From a bacterium (lineage in GTDB: Bacteria > Bacillota > Clostridia > Oscillospirales > Ruminococcaceae): a DNA stretch of 64,000 nucleotides. Made by a program: the position numbers and the translations under genes. The notes below the pieces were generated by a model. That model saw only the letters and a list, made by a program, of their open reading frames with translations, ran no database searches and had not been told where the DNA came from. Location of the stretch: the NCBI GenBank assembly GCA_004561545.1, contig SFVK01000004.1, positions 109,996 through 173,995 of the forward strand, written 5' to 3'. Of this stretch, positions 15,364-23,900 are shown one piece after another. Each line of letters begins with the position of its first letter. Within the stretch, counting starts at the first letter, position 1.

Positions 15364-16440
15364 ATGGCCGGAAAAGTTCTGGTCGCCATGAGCGGCGGGG
15401 TGGATTCCAGCGTGGCCGCCTGCCTTTTGCAGGAGCAGGGATATGCGTGCATCGGGGTGACCATGCGGCTTTTTGAGAACACGGCGGCGGGCATTCCCCG
15501 CGGCCACACCTGCTGCAGCCTGGACGACGTGGAGGACGCCCGGGCGGTGGCCGATACACTGGGCATTCCCTTTTATGTCCTCAACTTCACCGAGGATTTT
15601 CACCAAAAAGTAATCGACAAATTTGTGCGGGTCTACCAAAGCGGCGGCACGCCCAACCCCTGCATTGACTGCAACCGGTATCTGAAATTTGACCTGCTGC
15701 TGCGCCGCGCCCGGGAGCTGGGTTGCGACGCGATTGCCACCGGTCATTATGTGCGCAAGGTCCGGGATGCCGACGGTCGCTGGGGGCTGTGCAAGACAGA
15801 CGATCCCAACAAGGACCAGAGCTATGTGCTGTATGCCCTGACCCAGGATCAGCTGGCCCACACGCTGTTCCCGCTGGGCGAAATGCACAAGGACACCGTG
15901 CGGGCCATCGCGGAACAGCGCGGGCTGTGCAACGCCCGCAAGCAGGACAGCCAGGACATCTGCTTTGTGCCGGACGGCGACTGCGGAGCGTTCCTGGAGC
16001 GGCAAACCGGTGCTCCCCTGCCCCCCGGCGACTTTGTGGACCGGGACGGCCATGTGCTGGGACGTCACCGGGGCGCCGCACGGTACACCATCGGCCAGCG
16101 CAAGGGTCTGGGGGTCAGCGCCCCCACCCGGCTTTTTGTCACCGGCAAGGACATGACCGCAAACACGGTAACGCTGGGGCCGGAAGCAGAGCTGTACCGT
16201 TCCTCGCTGCTGGCGGGGGACTGGAACTGGATCGCCCAGCCGCCCGCCCCGGGGCAGGCACTGCGCTGCAACGCCCGCACCCGGTACCATCAGCCCGAGC
16301 GGTCAGCCACCGCCCTGCCGCAGCAGGACGGCACGGTGCGGGTCCTCTTTGACACACCGCAGAAAGCCATTGCGCCGGGTCAGGCGGTGGTGCTTTACCG
16401 CGGGGATGCCGTGCTGGGCGGCGGAACCATTCTGAAATAA
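15364..16440 (+). CDS. mnmA: tRNA-specific 2-thiouridylase
   Basis: ATP-dependent enzyme of 358 aa that thiolates U34 of Lys, Glu and Gln tRNAs. The PP-loop is AMSGGVDSSVAA near residue 8-19. The catalytic cysteine pair is in NPCIDCNRYLKF (about 103) and SQDICFVPDG (about 200). The central RYTIGQRKGLG and a C-terminal beta-barrel are present. It follows the HD gene with 2 nt between them and ends before a strong terminator. The gene is near the cysteine/sulfur cluster, but a functional link is only suggestive. Confidence 0.95.
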   Translation: MAGKVLVAMSGGVDSSVAACLLQEQGYACIGVTMRLFENTAAGIPRGHTCCSLDDVEDARAVADTLGIPFYVLNFTEDFHQKVIDKFVRVYQSGGTPNPCIDCNRYLKFDLLLRRARELGCDAIATGHYVRKVRDADGRWGLCKTDDPNKDQSYVLYALTQDQLAHTLFPLGEMHKDTVRAIAEQRGLCNARKQDSQDICFVPDGDCGAFLERQTGAPLPPGDFVDRDGHVLGRHRGAARYTIGQRKGLGVSAPTRLFVTGKDMTANTVTLGPEAELYRSSLLAGDWNWIAQPPAPGQALRCNARTRYHQPERSATALPQQDGTVRVLFDTPQKAIAPGQAVVLYRGDAVLGGGTILK

Positions 16441-16444
16441 AAAG

Positions 16445-16474
16445 GGCCGTTCCCCAACCGGGAACGGCCTTTTT
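16445..16474. terminator. Terminator after mnmA
   Basis: GGCCGTTCCC and GGGAACGGCC form a perfect 10-bp stem with loop CAACC, followed by TTTTT. It also faces the convergent ECF gene. Confidence 0.85.
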
Positions 16475-16481
16475 GATCGGT

Positions 16482-17102
16482 TTATGCGTTTGACTTTTTC
16501 AGGAACTTGCGCAGCGGAACGGTGACGGCTCCGCTGATGACGCAGCCAAGAATCCACTCCAGGGTGCCCTGCACGCCAACCATCAGCACAATGAACATGA
16601 AGGGGTTGGTCGCACCCTTGGCGGCCACAAGGCTCTGAATGTAGTCCGTGCGATAGAACAGCATCACCATAAAGCCCATATAGAACACGGTGTTCAGGAA
16701 GGGCGCCGCGAAGCCGCCGATGGCACAGGTGGTTTTCTCCTTGCCGGGCAGCAGCTTCCGGGCCGCCTGGAACACCAGCGCGCACAGCCAGCCCATCAGG
16801 ATACGGCCGATCACGGCGGTCACAAAGTAGCCGATGGGGCTAGCCGCAAAGAGGGCCGCGCCCAGAGTGCTCTTGCCCTCCACCGCGTTCATAAAGCTGG
16901 TCACGCCAAAGACGCCGCCCAGGATGGCGCCGGCGGAGGGGCCCATCGTCATTGCGCCGATGGCCACCGGAATGGAGAGCAGGCTGCAATTGAGCGGGCC
17001 AAGGGGCAGATAGCCCAGCGGGGTGTAGGACATGACCAGCATGATTGCCACCAGCAAAGCCAGCTGGGTCAGCCAACGGATGTTGCTACGGGAATTTTTC
17101 AT
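16482..17102 (-). CDS. ECF transporter S component
   Basis: 206-aa integral membrane substrate-binding subunit of an energy-coupling-factor vitamin transporter. It has about six hydrophobic helices (LALLVAIMLVMSYTPLGYLPL, IPVAIGAMTMGPSAGAILGG and others). The N-terminal RWLTQLALLVAI and the GPLNCSLLSIPVAIGA stretch resemble the PanT/FolT type, but the substrate cannot be assigned. The energising EcfA/T genes are not nearby, as is typical for group II ECF systems. AGGAGG lies 8 nt before ATG 17102. Confidence 0.82.
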   Translation of the reverse strand: MKNSRSNIRWLTQLALLVAIMLVMSYTPLGYLPLGPLNCSLLSIPVAIGAMTMGPSAGAILGGVFGVTSFMNAVEGKSTLGAALFAASPIGYFVTAVIGRILMGWLCALVFQAARKLLPGKEKTTCAIGGFAAPFLNTVFYMGFMVMLFYRTDYIQSLVAAKGATNPFMFIVLMVGVQGTLEWILGCVISGAVTVPLRKFLKKSNA

Positions 17103-17173
17103 ATTCAATTTCCTCCTGCTGCCGTCCTCTCTTCGAGGTACAGCGCATATTTGCGGCACGGGCCGCGTGACCC

Positions 17174-17202
17174 AGTATAGACGCTTTTGCGGGAAAATGC
17201 AA
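17174..17202 (-). promoter_or_regulatory. Promoter of the ECF S-component gene
   Basis: On the minus strand TTGCAT (17202-17197), 17-bp spacer, TATACT (17179-17174). A 70-nt leader follows; no riboswitch was recognised in it. Confidence 0.55.
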
Positions 17203-17213
17203 GCGTTTTTCTC

Positions 17214-18089
17214 TTAGCCCCGCAAAACCTCCGGCAGATCGTTCAAAATATCGTGGGGCAGCATGGTCATGGGGCTGGTGCGGGCGGCGCAGCGGTCGGC
17301 GGCGGCGCCGTGGAGCCACACCGCGCAGGCGGCGGCGTCCTTCGGCTTCATGCCCTGGGCGAGCAGGGCCGCCACCATGCCGGCCAGCACATCGCCGCTG
17401 CCGCCCCGGGCCAGGCCGGGGTTGCCGGTGGGATTGCGCAGAATTTCATCCCCCTGCCCCGGCGCGGCAATGAGGGTTCCCGCACCCTTGAGCACCGCCA
17501 CGCAACCGTAAAAATCCGCCAGCTGGCGCACAGCGCTCTCCCGGTCCGCCTGCACCTCCCGCACCGAGGTGTGCAGCAGGCGGGCGGCCTCGCCGGGGTG
17601 GGGTGTGAGCACCGTCGCGGCGGGCAGCAGCGGAAAATCCCCCAGGTCCCCCGCCGCCAGGGCGTTGAGGGCATCGGCATCCAGCACGGCGGCCTTCCAG
17701 GGGGCGCCCGCTCCCAGCAGGGCATTGAGTACCCGGCCCGCGCTGGGGCCAAGGCCGGGTCCCGCCAGCAGCACAGCGGGGCGCTCGGTAAACCGCTGGC
17801 GCACGGCGGCGGCATCGGCAGCCAGGATACCGCCGTCCCCGTCGGTGCGGCAGGGCAGCGCACAGCATTCGGGGGTGCGGGACAGGGTGAGCTGCACCAC
17901 CGGCTCTACGCTGGCCAGACACACCAGCCCCGCGCCGCTGCGCAGCGCCGCCTCCACGCAGAGGGCCGCTGCGCCCCGATAGGCCATACTGCCTGCCACA
18001 GCGGCCACTGTACCGAACTCGCCCTTGTTGGCGTCCGCCCGGCGGCGGGGCAGCAGGGACAAAATTTCCTGTTTGGTCACGGTTCGCAT
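17214..18089 (-). CDS. nnrD: ADP-dependent NAD(P)HX dehydratase
   Basis: Ribokinase-like repair enzyme of 291 aa that dehydrates hydrated NAD(P)H. It has the N-terminal KGEFGTVAAVAGS, GPGLGPSAG, the TPHPGEAARLL motif, the KGAGTLIA block and the C-terminal catalytic GLARGGSGDVLAGM (anion hole and Asp). It lacks the NnrE epimerase half that is fused in many bacteria. ATG 18089 was chosen from the conserved N-terminus, with GGGGATCACAGG upstream. Divergent from the sirtuin gene, an NAD enzyme. Confidence 0.9.
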   Translation of the reverse strand: MRTVTKQEILSLLPRRRADANKGEFGTVAAVAGSMAYRGAAALCVEAALRSGAGLVCLASVEPVVQLTLSRTPECCALPCRTDGDGGILAADAAAVRQRFTERPAVLLAGPGLGPSAGRVLNALLGAGAPWKAAVLDADALNALAAGDLGDFPLLPAATVLTPHPGEAARLLHTSVREVQADRESAVRQLADFYGCVAVLKGAGTLIAAPGQGDEILRNPTGNPGLARGGSGDVLAGMVAALLAQGMKPKDAAACAVWLHGAAADRCAARTSPMTMLPHDILNDLPEVLRG

Positions 18090-18173
18090 CCTGTGATCCC
18101 CTTTCTTTTTGGGTGAAAACGATGTATAGTGATAGTATAAACCATTCATGCAAAAAACGAAAGGAGCAAAACC

Positions 18174-18899
18174 ATGGTACCGGAACTGGAAAAAATGCTG
18201 CAATCCCACAAGAACATCGTCTTTTTCGGCGGGGCAGGCGTCTCCACCGAGAGCGGCATCCCGGACTTTCGCTCCGTGGATGGGCTGTACCATCAGAAAT
18301 TCAAGTATCCGCCCGAAACCATGCTCTCCCACAGCTTCTATGAAAGCCACACGGCGGAGTTCTTTGATTTTTACCGCCAGAAGCTCATTGTCCACGGGGC
18401 CAGGCCCAACGCCGCCCATCTGCGGCTGGCCAAACTGGAGCAGCAGGGCAAGGTGCGGGCGGTTGTGACCCAGAACATTGACGGACTGCATCAGGCGGCA
18501 GGCAGCCGCAATGTGTTTGAGCTGCACGGGTCCACGCTGCGCAACTTCTGCACCCGGTGCGGAAAATTCTACCCTGTCAGCTTTATCGAGGAGGCCGGCA
18601 AATCCGGCGACGGCATTCCCCGCTGCACCGACTGCGGCGCCATCGTCAAGCCCGATGTGGTGCTGTATGAGGAAGGTCTGGATGAGGCCACGCTGGACGG
18701 CGCCATTCAGGCCATCCATGCCGCCGATCTGCTCATTGTGGGCGGAACCAGTCTGGCGGTCTACCCGGCCGCGGGGCTGCTGCGGTACTTCCGGGGCAGT
18801 GATCTGGTGGTCATCAACAAACAGCCCACCCCCGCCGATTCCATGGCGTCTCTGGTGCTCAACCTGCCCATCGGGGAGGCGCTGCGGGAAGAAAAATAA
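18174..18899 (+). CDS. cobB: NAD-dependent protein deacetylase (sirtuin)
   Basis: Sir2-family lysine deacylase of 241 aa. NAD motif GGAGVSTESGIPDFRS, catalytic His in VTQNIDGLHQAAG...FELHG, four zinc cysteines in CTRCGKFY and CTDCG, and the C-terminal VGGTSLAVYPAA loop are present. AAAGGAGC precedes ATG 18174. It sits alone, divergent from nnrD. Confidence 0.94.
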   Translation: MVPELEKMLQSHKNIVFFGGAGVSTESGIPDFRSVDGLYHQKFKYPPETMLSHSFYESHTAEFFDFYRQKLIVHGARPNAAHLRLAKLEQQGKVRAVVTQNIDGLHQAAGSRNVFELHGSTLRNFCTRCGKFYPVSFIEEAGKSGDGIPRCTDCGAIVKPDVVLYEEGLDEATLDGAIQAIHAADLLIVGGTSLAVYPAAGLLRYFRGSDLVVINKQPTPADSMASLVLNLPIGEALREEK

Positions 18900-18949
18900 T
18901 CTTTTTACCAAAAACATCCTTTATTTTTATTAAAATTCAACAAAACCTC

Positions 18950-19017
18950 TTGCGCATTTTTGTGAGTTTCTGGTATGATAAAGGAAGGGAAAGTCTACGG
19001 CTCCGTCAGGACTTTCC
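18950..19017 (+). promoter_or_regulatory. Promoter and leader hairpin of the HAD gene
   Basis: TTGCGC (18950-18955), 18-bp spacer, TATGAT (18974-18979). The transcript then starts with a strong stem-loop: GGAAAGTC (18988-18995) pairs with GACTTTCC (19010-19017), with a nested ACGG/CCGT. No T-run follows, so it is not a terminator. Function unknown; 5' stabilisation is one option. Confidence 0.5.
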
Positions 19018-19035
19018 ATAGAGGGGGTCATTCCA

Positions 19036-19878
19036 ATGTCAAATGCTTTGAGCGAGTTTTCCCGCAAGAGAGATTTTCTGGTCTGCCTGGATTCCGACGG
19101 CTGTGTGATGGACACAGTGCGCATCAAGCACTGCACGGTGTTCTGTCCCGAGCTGATCCGGGTGTTCGGGCTGGAAGCCTACGGGCCATATATCACCTCC
19201 GCCTGGGAGGAAATCAATCTGAACAGCATCACCCGGGGCATTTCCCGGTTTGAGAGCGTGGTGCTGATCTTTGACCGGCTGAAAAACCGGGGCATCGATC
19301 TGCCGGGCAGCGAGGACATCACCTCCTGGGTAGCCACCGCGTCGGAGCTTTCCACCGCGACCTTGCAGCAGGAGGTGCTGCGGTCCGGCAGCCTGGCGCT
19401 GCGCAAGTTGCAGGAGTGGAACAATGCGTGCAACCGCCGCCTTCAGGCGCTGGAGCCCACCTTTAAGCCCTTCCCGGGCGTCGAGGACAGTCTGCTTCAG
19501 CTCCATGCCATCGCCGATGTGGCGGTGGTGTCGTCCGCCAATGAGAGCGCCATCGAGAGCGAATGGACCCGCTACGGACTGGCCCGCCATGCCGACGTGA
19601 TTTTTGGGCAGGAGGTGGGCAGCAAGGCCAACTCCATCGCCTCCATGCTGGCCTGCGGGTATGAGAGCCGCAAGGTGCTGATGGTGGGCGACGCCATGGG
19701 GGACGCCCAGGCCGCCGCAGCCAACGGGGTTTCCTTTGTGCCCATCCTGCCGGGCCGCGAGGCCGAAAGCTGGCGGCGCCTCCAGGAGGAAGCCCTGCCC
19801 AAGCTGCTCCACGGAACCTTCAGCCCGGAGTATCAGTCCGAGCTGCTGGCCCAACTGCGCAGCGCGCTGCACGGGTAA
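19036..19878 (+). CDS. HAD-superfamily hydrolase
   Basis: 280-aa haloacid dehalogenase-like phosphatase. Motif I is LDSDGCVMD (nucleophile Asp and +2 Asp near residue 15-17), motif II is VVSSANES, and the lysine and motif IV are in KVLMVGDAMGDAQAA. The cap between residues about 25 and 150 is helical. GAGGGGG precedes ATG 19036. The physiological substrate cannot be read from the sequence; it resembles phosphoglycolate/phosphosugar phosphatases. Confidence 0.85.
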   Translation: MSNALSEFSRKRDFLVCLDSDGCVMDTVRIKHCTVFCPELIRVFGLEAYGPYITSAWEEINLNSITRGISRFESVVLIFDRLKNRGIDLPGSEDITSWVATASELSTATLQQEVLRSGSLALRKLQEWNNACNRRLQALEPTFKPFPGVEDSLLQLHAIADVAVVSSANESAIESEWTRYGLARHADVIFGQEVGSKANSIASMLACGYESRKVLMVGDAMGDAQAAAANGVSFVPILPGREAESWRRLQEEALPKLLHGTFSPEYQSELLAQLRSALHG

Positions 19879-20021
19879 GAAAAATTTTGATTGGCGGGGT
19901 TCCGCCGTCGGTTTTCGCGCATTTCCACGCCATCGCTCCGCATACAATACAAGTGCAGAATTTGATCCGCCCGCGCCTGGGTTTTGTCCGGCGCGGGCGA
20001 TGTGCACTGGGGGTAAAACAA

Positions 20022-20666
20022 TTGTTGCTGAGCACTGAAACGAGAACCGAAATTTTTGACGCTCAGGTGTTAAACACCGGAGATGAAGCCGCCATTTACC
20101 GTCTGGCGGGCAGTCAGGGACTGCCCTGGACCCATGAGCTGCCGGCACTGCTGCGGCAGGGTGCGGTGCTGGGGGACTATGCGGGCGGCAGTGATTTGCA
20201 GGCCGCCGCCGCGCTCTTGCCCATGTTCGGCCTGAGCCGCCTGGCGCTGAGCCTGCGGGCTGCGGGCTGCGGCGCCGACGGGCAGGGGACCGTACTTACA
20301 CCGCTGTGCCACACGCCGGAGTATCTTCCGGTGCGGCGGTTCCTGCGCATGGCGCTGGGCTGGGCCAAGCAGCGGTGTGCGAGCTATCACATCTGGGCCG
20401 TCCTTCCCTATGAGCCGGGCGAGGAGAGTGAGGAGCTCTGCGCCCAGTATCTGGCCGCCGGGCTGACCCTGCGGGCGCTCATTCCGGTGGACGCCGGTCG
20501 GATGCTGGTCTTTGCGGCCCACACCCATCCGCGCCGGGATCTGCCCGCCCGCCGCCTGCATCTGAACGATCCGGCTCTGCCCCGCCATCTGGAGCGGGGA
20601 TATTCCGCCGCCGACTTCGGCTGGGACAAGGACGGGATGCTGCTGACAGTGCGGCAGGAAGGGTGA
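20022..20666 (+). CDS. Hypothetical protein, possible GNAT-like fold
   Basis: About 214 aa if started at TTG 20022, which has GGGGG 7 nt upstream; the open frame continues to 19887 but its first 45 residues look non-coding. The alternation of strands and helices (HIWAVLPYEPGEESEELCAQYLAAGLTLRAL) is reminiscent of acetyltransferases, but no acyl-CoA loop is certain. It is transcribed downstream of the HAD gene with a gap of about 140 bp. I do not recognise the family. Confidence 0.6.
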   Translation: MLLSTETRTEIFDAQVLNTGDEAAIYRLAGSQGLPWTHELPALLRQGAVLGDYAGGSDLQAAAALLPMFGLSRLALSLRAAGCGADGQGTVLTPLCHTPEYLPVRRFLRMALGWAKQRCASYHIWAVLPYEPGEESEELCAQYLAAGLTLRALIPVDAGRMLVFAAHTHPRRDLPARRLHLNDPALPRHLERGYSAADFGWDKDGMLLTVRQEG

Positions 20667-20753
20667 GCGAGGCCGGGGAAGAACAGGTGTTCCTTCCTTC
20701 CAAAGAAGGAACCGAAGAAATTCCAAACGTGACATAGTCGAGGACAAAAACAA

Positions 20754-20793
20754 GGCCCGCAGCGCAAATTGCACGCTGCGGGCCGGTTTTTTT
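20754..20793 (+). terminator. Terminator
   Basis: GGCCCGCAGCG (20754-20764) pairs with CGCTGCGGGCC (20774-20784), followed by GGTTTTTTT. Confidence 0.8.
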
Positions 20794-20850
20794 CGACAAA
20801 AATGCCGCCCGGGAACGCCCCCCGGACGGCGGCTTTGGCTGGATTGGGGA

Positions 20851-21261
20851 TCAGTAGTTCAGCAGGTCCCGCACGGTGCCGGACATGGAGAACAGTTTGG
20901 CGGAAATGTGATCCAGATAGACAATCCCCAGTTTATGGCCGGTCTCCTCACTATAGAGGTCCTGGAGCTGGGGCATGGCCTGGAAAGCGGCGGCCTGGGC
21001 CTCCGGCGTATTGTCAAAGTTGGCTGTGCCCTGAATGCGCAGCCACTCGCCCTTATCGTTGCAGGCGCAGATTTCCAGGTTGGTGTTGTCCAGCAGCTGC
21101 TTGTACGCCGCCTTATGCTTGCCGATGCCAATGCACAGGTGGTCCTTGTACCACATAGCAAAGCCGATGGGGCGCACCCGGGGCAGATAGCCGTCCACGG
21201 TGGCTAAGTAAAAGGTGGGGTTGTCCTTCAGGAACTGCATGATCTCTTCGCTGGGCTGCAT
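20851..21261 (-). CDS. Pyridoxamine 5'-phosphate oxidase family protein
   Basis: 136-aa small split-barrel flavin-binding protein. FYLATVDGYLPRVRPIGFAMWYKDHLCIGIGKHK is typical of PNPOx-like proteins. It lacks the long C-terminal region of true PdxH, so a flavin-dependent general reductase or FMN-binding role is more likely. AAGGAGGG precedes ATG 21261. It lies just downstream of dapL on the same strand, 46 bp apart. Confidence 0.82.
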   Translation of the reverse strand: MQPSEEIMQFLKDNPTFYLATVDGYLPRVRPIGFAMWYKDHLCIGIGKHKAAYKQLLDNTNLEICACNDKGEWLRIQGTANFDNTPEAQAAAFQAMPQLQDLYSEETGHKLGIVYLDHISAKLFSMSGTVRDLLNY

Positions 21262-21307
21262 GAGAATCCCTCCTTAAAAGAAACGCATCATCTCAGGTTT
21301 TGAAAAA

Positions 21308-22498
21308 TTACAGAGTTTTCAGCGCGGCCACAATGCGCGCGGCGGCCTCCCGGGTCTTTTCGGCATCGCCGAAGGCGGTCAGCCGGAAATATCCCGCGCC
21401 GCAGGGGCCAAAGCCCTCGCCGGGGGTTCCCACCACATTGGCGGTCTCCAGCAGCCAGTCAAAGAAGTCCCAGCTGCCCATGCCGTTGGGGCAGCGCATC
21501 CACAGATAGGGGCTGTTCTTGCCGCCGCAGTACCACACGCCCGCCTCGTCCAGCGCTGCCGCGATGACGGCGGCGTTGGCGCGGTAGTAGTCCAGATTCT
21601 GCTGGATTTCCTTCATGCCCTCCTCGGAGAAGACCGCCTCGGCGCCGCGCTGCACCACATAGGCAACGCCGTTGAACTTGGTGGTCTGGCGGCGCAGCCA
21701 CATCTTGTTCAGGCTCTGGCCATCGCTGAGGATGGCCTGGGGCACGATGGTATAACCGCAGCGGGTTCCGGTAAAGCCCGCAATTTTGGAGAAGCTGCAA
21801 ACCTCCACCGCGCACTCCTTCGCGCCCTCCACCTCATAGATGGAGCGGGCCAGGCCCGGCTCGGTGACAAAGCACTCATAGGCGGCGTCAAACAGGATCA
21901 GCGCATCGTTGGCTTTGGCCCAGCGCACCCACTCCTTCAGCTGTTCCACCGTGTAGGCGGCGCCGGTGGGGTTGTTGGGGCTGCACAGATAAACCAGGTC
22001 CGCGTGAACCGAATCGTCCGGCATGGGCAGGAAATTGTTCTGCGCGTTGGCGGCCATATACAGAATTTTGCGGCCCGCCATCACGTTGTCATCCACATAG
22101 ACGGGATAGACCGGATCGGGCACCAGCACGGTGTTGTCCACATCAAAGAGATCCAGCAGATTGCCCAGATCGCTCTTGGCGCCGTCCGAAATAAAGATTT
22201 CGCTCAGATCCAGCGCAACACCATGGGATGCGTAATACTTGCGGATGGCCTCCCGCAGGAACTCATAGCCCTGCTCACTGGGAATATAGCCGTGGAAGGT
22301 TTCCTTATGGCCCTGTTCCTCCACCGCAGCGTGCATGGCGTCCACCACCGAGCGGGCCAGCGGCAGCGTCACGTCGCCGATGCCCAGACGGATGATGTCC
22401 CTGTCCGGGTGGGCGGCCTGGTAGGCGGAGACCTTGTGGGCGATGGTGCTGAAGAGATAGCTCTCGTTCAGTTCGGAATAATGTTTGTTGAGCTTCAT
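21308..22498 (-). CDS. dapL: LL-diaminopimelate aminotransferase
   Basis: PLP aminotransferase of 396 aa that converts tetrahydrodipicolinate directly to LL-DAP in lysine and peptidoglycan synthesis. The N-terminal LNKHYSELNESYLFSTIAHKV, RLGIGDVTLPL, LCSPNNPTGA, PLP lysine in CSFSKIAGFTGTRCGY and WLRRQTTKFNGV are characteristic of DapL and exclude other class I enzymes. GGGGGAAA precedes ATG 22498. It follows dapF (79 bp), giving the last two steps to meso-DAP in one operon. Confidence 0.95.
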   Translation of the reverse strand: MKLNKHYSELNESYLFSTIAHKVSAYQAAHPDRDIIRLGIGDVTLPLARSVVDAMHAAVEEQGHKETFHGYIPSEQGYEFLREAIRKYYASHGVALDLSEIFISDGAKSDLGNLLDLFDVDNTVLVPDPVYPVYVDDNVMAGRKILYMAANAQNNFLPMPDDSVHADLVYLCSPNNPTGAAYTVEQLKEWVRWAKANDALILFDAAYECFVTEPGLARSIYEVEGAKECAVEVCSFSKIAGFTGTRCGYTIVPQAILSDGQSLNKMWLRRQTTKFNGVAYVVQRGAEAVFSEEGMKEIQQNLDYYRANAAVIAAALDEAGVWYCGGKNSPYLWMRCPNGMGSWDFFDWLLETANVVGTPGEGFGPCGAGYFRLTAFGDAEKTREAAARIVAALKTL

Positions 22499-22577
22499 GG
22501 ATTTCCCCCTGTATTCATCCTCTATCCTTAGTATCTTAGCACAAAATCCCGGAGGATTCAACAGAAAATTCAGCACT

Positions 22578-23432
22578 TTAAACCTGAACAGTCCCTGTAA
22601 AGGCCACCTGCGCCGGGCCGGTCATGAGAACCTCGCCGTCGCTGCGCACCGTGATGGAGAGGGTGCCCCCCAAAAGTGCCACATCCACCGGCACATCCCG
22701 GGGGCAGACGCCCCGCAGCGCCATGGCCGCCACGGTGGCGCAGGCGCCGGTGCCGCAGGCCAGCGTCTCGCCGCTGCCCCGCTCCCACACCCGCATGATG
22801 AGGGAGGTGGGATTTTCCACAAAGACAAACTCGGTGTTGACCCCCTCCGGGAAGGCGGGGTGATGCTCAAATTCGGGGCCGATGGCGGCCAGGGCCGGGC
22901 CGGTGGGCAGTGTTTCCCGCTCCGGCCAGGGAATGACGCAGTGGGGATTGCCCATACTGACGCAGGAGGCATCCCAGTTTTTCCCCGCCGCCACCAGCGT
23001 CACCCAGTCCAGCGGGCCGGGGCCCAGGCCCACTGCGGGCAGTGCCTCCGCCATGGCGGAAAAGCAGCCCATATCGGCCTGCCAGATCCCCTCCCCCTTG
23101 CGGCGCAGCGTCTTGCGGCCGGCGAAGCGGGTATCAATTTCGATGGTATCCCGGGGCACGCCGTGGGTGTAGAGATACTGCGCCACGCAGCGAACGCCGT
23201 TGCCGCACATTTTCCCCTCGCTGCCGTCCGCGTTGAACATCCGCATGGTGGCGTCCGCGTCAGCCAGCATGGGCGGGCAGATGCAGATGATGCCGTCCGC
23301 GCCCACCGAAAAGTGACGGCGGGACAGTTCCCTGCTCCATTCCCCCACCTGCTCCGGCAAACCGGTTTCGCGGCAGTCCAGATAAATATAATCGTTGCCG
23401 CAGCCGTGCATTTTTGTGAAGTGAAGATCCAT
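22578..23432 (-). CDS. dapF: Diaminopimelate epimerase
   Basis: Two-base racemase of 284 aa that converts LL-DAP to meso-DAP. The catalytic cysteines are in MCGNGVRC (about residue 76) and ACGTGACATVA (about 220). The N-terminal FTKMHGCGNDYIYLD is intact. Start 23432 is supported by GGGGG upstream. It is the first gene of the dapF-dapL unit and divergent from acpP. Confidence 0.95.
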   Translation of the reverse strand: MDLHFTKMHGCGNDYIYLDCRETGLPEQVGEWSRELSRRHFSVGADGIICICPPMLADADATMRMFNADGSEGKMCGNGVRCVAQYLYTHGVPRDTIEIDTRFAGRKTLRRKGEGIWQADMGCFSAMAEALPAVGLGPGPLDWVTLVAAGKNWDASCVSMGNPHCVIPWPERETLPTGPALAAIGPEFEHHPAFPEGVNTEFVFVENPTSLIMRVWERGSGETLACGTGACATVAAMALRGVCPRDVPVDVALLGGTLSITVRSDGEVLMTGPAQVAFTGTVQV

Positions 23433-23522
23433 TTTCCCTTACCCCCTTGTAATGGTTCTATTCTTATCATATCGCGTTTTGGCGTGCGGTACAACCCACG
23501 GCCAAAAAAAGTTGCCGCATAC

Positions 23523-23551
23523 TTGACAAGGCCCCACAGATACGATATAAA
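23523..23551 (+). promoter_or_regulatory. Promoter of acpP-proS
   Basis: TTGACA (23523-23528), 17-bp spacer, TATAAA (23546-23551), then a leader of about 60 nt to acpP. Confidence 0.8.
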
Positions 23552-23618
23552 AATACTGATACCATTTTTTCGTCTTTCATTTTTTTAATAAGAATCATCA
23601 GTGAAGGAGAACCGTGCT

Positions 23619-23855
23619 ATGGATTCCGAAGTTTTTGACCGCATTCGCGACTACCTGGCAGACCAGCTGGACATTGAGACCGACAAGATCACCCCCGAAA
23701 GTGACATCATCAATGATTTCGGGGCCGACAGCCTGGACGTCATTGACATGATTACCACCCTGTCCGATGAATTTGGCGTGGAGATCCCCGATGAGGAAAT
23801 CGAGAATTTCCACACCGTGGGCGACGTGGTCAGCTATGTGGAAGAGCATCTGTGA
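23619..23855 (+). CDS. acpP: Acyl carrier protein
   Basis: Small acidic carrier of fatty-acid synthesis, 78 aa. The phosphopantetheine serine is in FGADSLDVIDM (about residue 36). ATG 23619 has GAAGGAGA upstream, and gives the normal length. It is transcribed alone or with proS, 45 bp downstream; no fab genes are adjacent. Confidence 0.95.
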   Translation: MDSEVFDRIRDYLADQLDIETDKITPESDIINDFGADSLDVIDMITTLSDEFGVEIPDEEIENFHTVGDVVSYVEEHL

Positions 23856-23900
23856 TCCCGCCGGATTTTTGAAGTAAGAGAAAGTTAGAGGAACAGCAAC

